DNA from: Serratia sp. H1w
Lineage (GTDB): Bacteria > Pseudomonadota > Gammaproteobacteria > Enterobacterales > Enterobacteriaceae
Reading direction: 5' to 3'
DNA length: 64,000 nt
Assembly (NCBI RefSeq): GCF_000633355.1
Contig: NZ_AYMQ01000006.1
Coordinates: 62,001 to 126,000 of the forward strand
Positions 60,555 to 64,000 of the stretch are shown piece by piece. The notes under the pieces were generated by a model. It was not told where the DNA came from. It saw only the letters and a program-made list of their open reading frames with translations, and did no database searches. The translations under genes were made by a program, and so were the position numbers. How positions within the stretch are numbered: the stretch's first letter is position 1; each line of letters starts with the position of its first letter.

Positions 60555-61292
60555 TTACAGCACCATGCCGCCGCCAACGTTGATCACTTCGCCATTGATA
60601 TAGCGTGCCTCGTCGGAAGCCAGGAAGGCGACGCAGTGGCCGACATCAACCGGATCGCCCGCGAAGCCTGCGGGAATTTTGCCGATCATGATGTCCCATA
60701 CTTTTTCCGGTACCCCGCGAGTCATATCGGTTGCGATAAATCCTGGGCAGATGGCGTTAACGGTCACCCCTTTTTTTGCCAGCTCGCGACAGGCCGTTTT
60801 GGTCAGACCGATCACCCCGGCTTTTGAAGCGGCATAGTTGGCTTGCCCCACATTGCCCAACCAACTGGCCGAAGAGATATTGATGATCCGCCCACAGGCA
60901 CGTTCACGCATCCGCACGGCGGCTTCCTGCATACAATGGAAGGTCCCTTTCAGGTTGATATCCATCACCAGATCCCAGTTCTCTTCCGTTAGCTTGTGCA
61001 GCATGGCATCACGGTTAATTCCGGCGTTATTAACCAGAATATCTACCGGCCCCAGTTGCTGCTCGGTCGCGATAAATAACCGGTTTACCTCTTCGCGGTT
61101 GGCGATATTACAGGCGATGAAAATGGCTTTATGGCCCGCGTTCACCAGTTCGGCGGCGGTTTTATTGCCACCTTCCTGATCGACATCGCAAATCACTATA
61201 GCGGCCCCTTTTTCAGCTAATACCTGGGCAATGCCTCGCCCAAGGCCACGGCTGGCCCCGGTGACGATAGCCACTTTATTGGTTAAAGACAT
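60555..61292 (-). CDS. SDR oxidoreductase (PhaB/FabG-like 3-hydroxyacyl-CoA dehydrogenase)
   Basis: A 245-residue short-chain dehydrogenase. GASRGLGRG (about 12-20), NNAG (about 88-91) and the catalytic Ser, Tyr and Lys (SSASWLGNVGQANYAASKAG) are present. The length and NIANREEV/GMVL-type ends fit acetoacetyl-CoA reductases (PhaB) and FabG. Between a CoA-transferase and a thiolase it most likely interconverts 3-hydroxyacyl-CoA and 3-ketoacyl-CoA. Start 61292 has AAGGAG upstream. Confidence 0.9.
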   Translation of the reverse strand: MSLTNKVAIVTGASRGLGRGIAQVLAEKGAAIVICDVDQEGGNKTAAELVNAGHKAIFIACNIANREEVNRLFIATEQQLGPVDILVNNAGINRDAMLHKLTEENWDLVMDINLKGTFHCMQEAAVRMRERACGRIINISSASWLGNVGQANYAASKAGVIGLTKTACRELAKKGVTVNAICPGFIATDMTRGVPEKVWDIMIGKIPAGFAGDPVDVGHCVAFLASDEARYINGEVINVGGGMVL

Positions 61293-61368
61293 AGGGTACT
61301 CCTTATCATGATAATTTCTGACCACGCTGAGTGAGCGCAGAGATAACAAATACGTTGCCCCACACGTG

Positions 61369-62946
61369 TTATGGCCTGGCCAGCATTTCCTTCAGGCCGA
61401 AAGGGGCATCACAAAATAGTGCCGCATCCATCTGTTTTAATGTGGGTGAAATCAGCGGCATGAATTCCATTTGCTGAAGGATGTCCCGATCAAGATCGAT
61501 GCCAGGGGCGATTTCTATTAACATTGGACCCTGGGCCGTCAGCTCAAATACCGCGCGCTCGGTTACCAAGTGCATTTTTTGTTTTTTCTGGCGGGCTATT
61601 TCACCGTTATAGGAAATCTGGTTAATCGACTTCACCAGTTTTTTAACCGTGCCTTCCTGCAGAATGTTTAATTGCCCATGCTGGAATGCCACTTCCAGCC
61701 CCTTGGCAGTAAATGTGGAGCAAAAGACGACATGGTGGGCGTTTTGGGTAATATCGATAAATCCGCCAGCCCCGGTACAACGGTCTCCCATACGGGTGGC
61801 ATTGATATGTCCGTTGGCGTCCATCTCGCCCGCGCCCATATAGGTAATATCGACACCGGCTCCGTTGTAATACAGCATCTGCTCCTGATGATTAATCATG
61901 GCGGTCAGATTTTTGCCGATACCAAAATCAATCCCACCGGCCTGCACGCCGCCGTAGATGCCCGATTCAACCGTGATGGTGACTTCTTCGCTCAGCCCTT
62001 CTTCATGAATGATGGTGCCAATGACATCGTTGGGTATGCCGGTGCCCAGATTGATCACACAGTCGGGGGTGAGGAATTGACAAGCACGGCGGCCAATCAC
62101 CTTGCGGATGCTGAGCGGCAGCGTTTCCACTTCGCTGACGGGGGCAATCAGGTTGCCGCAATAGGCTGGGTCATAGAACCAGGAGGAGGTCTGGCGGTGG
62201 TCCTGCTCGGGGTTGTCACACACCACAATGGCATCAATAAAATTCCCCGGCACCACGATCTGCTTCGGATGCAGGCTGCCTTTTTCGGCCAGGTTTTTTA
62301 CCTGGGCTATCACCTTGCCGCCAAAGCGTTTCGCCGCCAGCACCGCTTGCAGGATCTCCAGCTTCATAGCTTCTTCCTCACAGGTGAGGTTGCCAGCGGT
62401 ATCCGCCGTGGTGCCACGAATGATCACCGTATCCAGCGGGAGTGCCGGATAGAACAGGTATTCCTCTCCGCGCAAGCTGACCACCTCCACCAAATCTGGC
62501 AGGGAACGGGTCAACGTATTCATTTTGCCGCCTTCCAGACGGGGGTCGATAAAGGTACCCAGCCCCACTTTGGATAAATACCCGGCCTGACCGGCCGCCA
62601 TGGCCGTGTACAGATGGACAATCTGCCCCTGCGGCAAACAGAAAGCTTCGACCTCGTTAGCGGCAATCTTTTCCATCCACTTGGGTGCCAACCCCCAGTG
62701 CGAGCCGATAATGCGTTTTACCATCCCCTGGGGAGTAAAGTGCTGATTGCCTCGCTCACGATTTGACTGCCCCGCAGAGTGAATATAGGTCAGCCCATGC
62801 GGTGCTCCTGTTGCCAGAAAACGTTGCTCCAGTGCCTTCAAGATCGACTCTGCAGCCCCGATCAGTGTCATGCCGATGGTGCACAGCGTCGAGCCGCTAT
62901 TGACCAACTCTGCGGCTTGCTGAGCCGAAATCACTTTATTTCTCAT
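61369..62946 (-). CDS. Acyl-CoA:acetate/3-ketoacid CoA-transferase
   Basis: A 525-residue class I CoA-transferase with alpha and beta parts fused, like propionate CoA-transferase and E. coli YdiF. The N-half has SAGQSNRERGNQHF and GTFIDPRLEGGKMN. The C-half has the catalytic Glu327 in VESGIYGG and MGAGEMDANGHIN. It would activate an imported short-chain acid using acetyl-CoA. RBS AGGAAG. It lies 52 nt after the MFS gene and 76 nt before the SDR gene, in the same operon. Confidence 0.93.
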   Translation of the reverse strand: MRNKVISAQQAAELVNSGSTLCTIGMTLIGAAESILKALEQRFLATGAPHGLTYIHSAGQSNRERGNQHFTPQGMVKRIIGSHWGLAPKWMEKIAANEVEAFCLPQGQIVHLYTAMAAGQAGYLSKVGLGTFIDPRLEGGKMNTLTRSLPDLVEVVSLRGEEYLFYPALPLDTVIIRGTTADTAGNLTCEEEAMKLEILQAVLAAKRFGGKVIAQVKNLAEKGSLHPKQIVVPGNFIDAIVVCDNPEQDHRQTSSWFYDPAYCGNLIAPVSEVETLPLSIRKVIGRRACQFLTPDCVINLGTGIPNDVIGTIIHEEGLSEEVTITVESGIYGGVQAGGIDFGIGKNLTAMINHQEQMLYYNGAGVDITYMGAGEMDANGHINATRMGDRCTGAGGFIDITQNAHHVVFCSTFTAKGLEVAFQHGQLNILQEGTVKKLVKSINQISYNGEIARQKKQKMHLVTERAVFELTAQGPMLIEIAPGIDLDRDILQQMEFMPLISPTLKQMDAALFCDAPFGLKEMLARP

Positions 62947-62998
62947 CGCTTCCTACCTTACTTCTGTGCGGCGGTGCACATGGCACCGCGTTTAGGCT

Positions 62999-64000
62999 TT
63001 ATTTCTCAATCACACTATTCATGGCTGCTGCCGGGCCTGGATTGGCTGATTTATCTTTGCTGCCTGCCGGTTGTTTCACCAGCGCGGCCCCGATGATGGC
63101 AAGAGCTTGCAACGTGATGGCAAACCACAGGCCAGCGCTAGGTGATCCTGTTCTATCTTCCAGCAGCCCGAACACGTAAGGCCCGAAGAAGCCACCGGTA
63201 ATGCCCAGGCAAGCCAATAATCCGAGCCCGCCAGCGAGCATGGGGCCGCTCATCAGCGTTGCCGGGTAGGTAAAGATGATGGATTGCACGACGAAGAACA
63301 TCGAAGCGCCGATACAGAAGCCGATCAGCCCCAATACCGGGCCACCCACGGCACCAATCAGGAAGCCGATAGCCATCGACGCAAAGCCGGATACCAACAT
63401 GATGCGGGAGCGAGAGGCGGTATTGGCGTATTTGGGCAGGAAGAAGCCGCCCAGAGCGGCTGCAATCCACGGGATGGCGGTTAACAGACCGAGCGTCAGG
63501 GTGCTCATTTTGCCGTAGCTGTTGATAATGCTGGGCAGGAAATAGGTCAGGCTGTAGACCGAAATCTGATGGGTGAAATAGATCGCCACGATCAGCATGA
63601 AGGTCTTGTTGGTAAACGCCGTTTTAAAGGAAAACTTCTGGTTTTTATCCACGCCGACAGGTTGCTCGGCGGCCAGCTTGTTTTCAATATACTCAATGTC
63701 GGTTTTGGTCAGCCATTTGGCGTCGCGTGGTTTATTGGGCAGCACGGCATAGACATAGAACGCCAGCAACACCGCCGGGATCCCCTCTACGATAAACATC
63801 CATTGCCAGCCGTGCAGTCCACCTAGCCCATCTAACATGAGCAATGCGCCGCCTACAGGTGCCCCGATGATGTTGGCGATACAGACACCGAGCAGGAACA
63901 TGCCGACGGCTCTGGCGCGATCTTCACGACCAAACCAATAGGTGAGGTACAGGATAATACCCGGATACAACCCTGCTTCTGCCGCGCCTAACAGCAGGCG
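62999..64000 (-). CDS. MFS transporter, anion:cation symporter family (partial, 5' end outside window)
   Basis: The last 334 residues of a major facilitator carrier. The frame is open to the window edge and reads RLLLGAAEAGLYPGI there, the conserved fourth-helix motif of the anion:cation symporter (phthalate/tartrate/hexuronate) family. The true start lies beyond base 64000. A TTG inside the frame is not the start. Eight or so helices remain, with a cytoplasmic loop near LTKTDIEYIENKLAAEQ. As the first visible gene of the operon it probably imports the organic acid activated by the CoA-transferase. Confidence 0.9.
   Translation of the reverse strand, partial: RLLLGAAEAGLYPGIILYLTYWFGREDRARAVGMFLLGVCIANIIGAPVGGALLMLDGLGGLHGWQWMFIVEGIPAVLLAFYVYAVLPNKPRDAKWLTKTDIEYIENKLAAEQPVGVDKNQKFSFKTAFTNKTFMLIVAIYFTHQISVYSLTYFLPSIINSYGKMSTLTLGLLTAIPWIAAALGGFFLPKYANTASRSRIMLVSGFASMAIGFLIGAVGGPVLGLIGFCIGASMFFVVQSIIFTYPATLMSGPMLAGGLGLLACLGITGGFFGPYVFGLLEDRTGSPSAGLWFAITLQALAIIGAALVKQPAGSKDKSANPGPAAAMNSVIEK

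Noticed and set aside
62999-63970. TTG at 63968-63970 as the start of the MFS gene
   Set aside because: The frame continues to the window edge with the conserved RLLLGAAEAG motif, so the start is outside the window.

Overview
The window looks like chromosomal DNA of an enterobacterium of the Serratia group. This is inferred from protein similarity and gene order. The housekeeping blocks uvrA/ssb, ghxP-yjcE, fis-dusB, prmA-panF-yhdT, accC-accB-aroQ, msrQ-msrP, acuI, csrD-mreBCD-maf-rng-yhdP-nit-tldD match enterobacterial neighbourhoods and read close to the E. coli proteins. The sequence is moderately GC-rich, except for a visibly AT-rich patch at about 5.1-9.4 kb. No rRNA, tRNA, CRISPR array, phage or insertion-sequence transposase was seen.

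Layout. 0-4 kb: divergent uvrA and ssb around one LexA box, then an SDR gene. 4.7-5.3 kb: a small DUF1471 secreted protein and the relic of a lipocalin-like gene. 5.3-9.4 kb: an AT-rich three-gene cassette (LysR regulator, fumarase-superfamily lyase, DcuC-type dicarboxylate carrier) lying between two copies of a 49-bp imperfect repeat. 9.4-11 kb: lipocalin-like protein, GST and VOC protein. 11.4-16.3 kb: ghxP, yjcE and a SulP carrier. 16.6-20.5 kb: LysR divergent from cidA-cidB, a CTP-synthase-like amidotransferase homologue, and lpxP. 21-24.4 kb: an autotransporter with a HExxH protease-like passenger. 24.4-29.6 kb: fis-dusB, an alpha-carbonic anhydrase, prmA, panF, yhdT.

29.9-38.8 kb: a sugar island inserted between yhdT and accC. 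It has a DeoR regulator plus PfkB kinase on one side. Divergent from these are a tagatose-bisphosphate aldolase, a ribose-type ABC importer, a second paralogous PfkB kinase and a GatZ/KbaZ subunit. Together these could import a hexose, phosphorylate it twice and cleave it to triose phosphates. 39-58 kb: core biosynthesis and cell-shape genes (accC, accB, aroQ, msrPQ, acuI, csrD, mreBCD, maf, rng, yhdP, nit, tldD). 58-64 kb: a CdaR-like regulator and an operon of thiolase, SDR, CoA-transferase and MFS carrier (cut by the window end). This operon fits uptake and breakdown of a 3-hydroxy or 3-keto short-chain acid to acetyl-CoA.

Five intergenic copies of one palindromic repeat family (cores like CCCTCTCCC-nnn-GGGAGAGGG followed by TTAGGGTGAGGGG) are scattered through the window. 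Two lie within 2-3 nt of a stop codon, one lies inside an operon, and one lies inside what looks like a split terminator. The least explained parts are the LysR-lyase-DcuC cassette with its gene relic, the protease-like autotransporter, and this repeat family.
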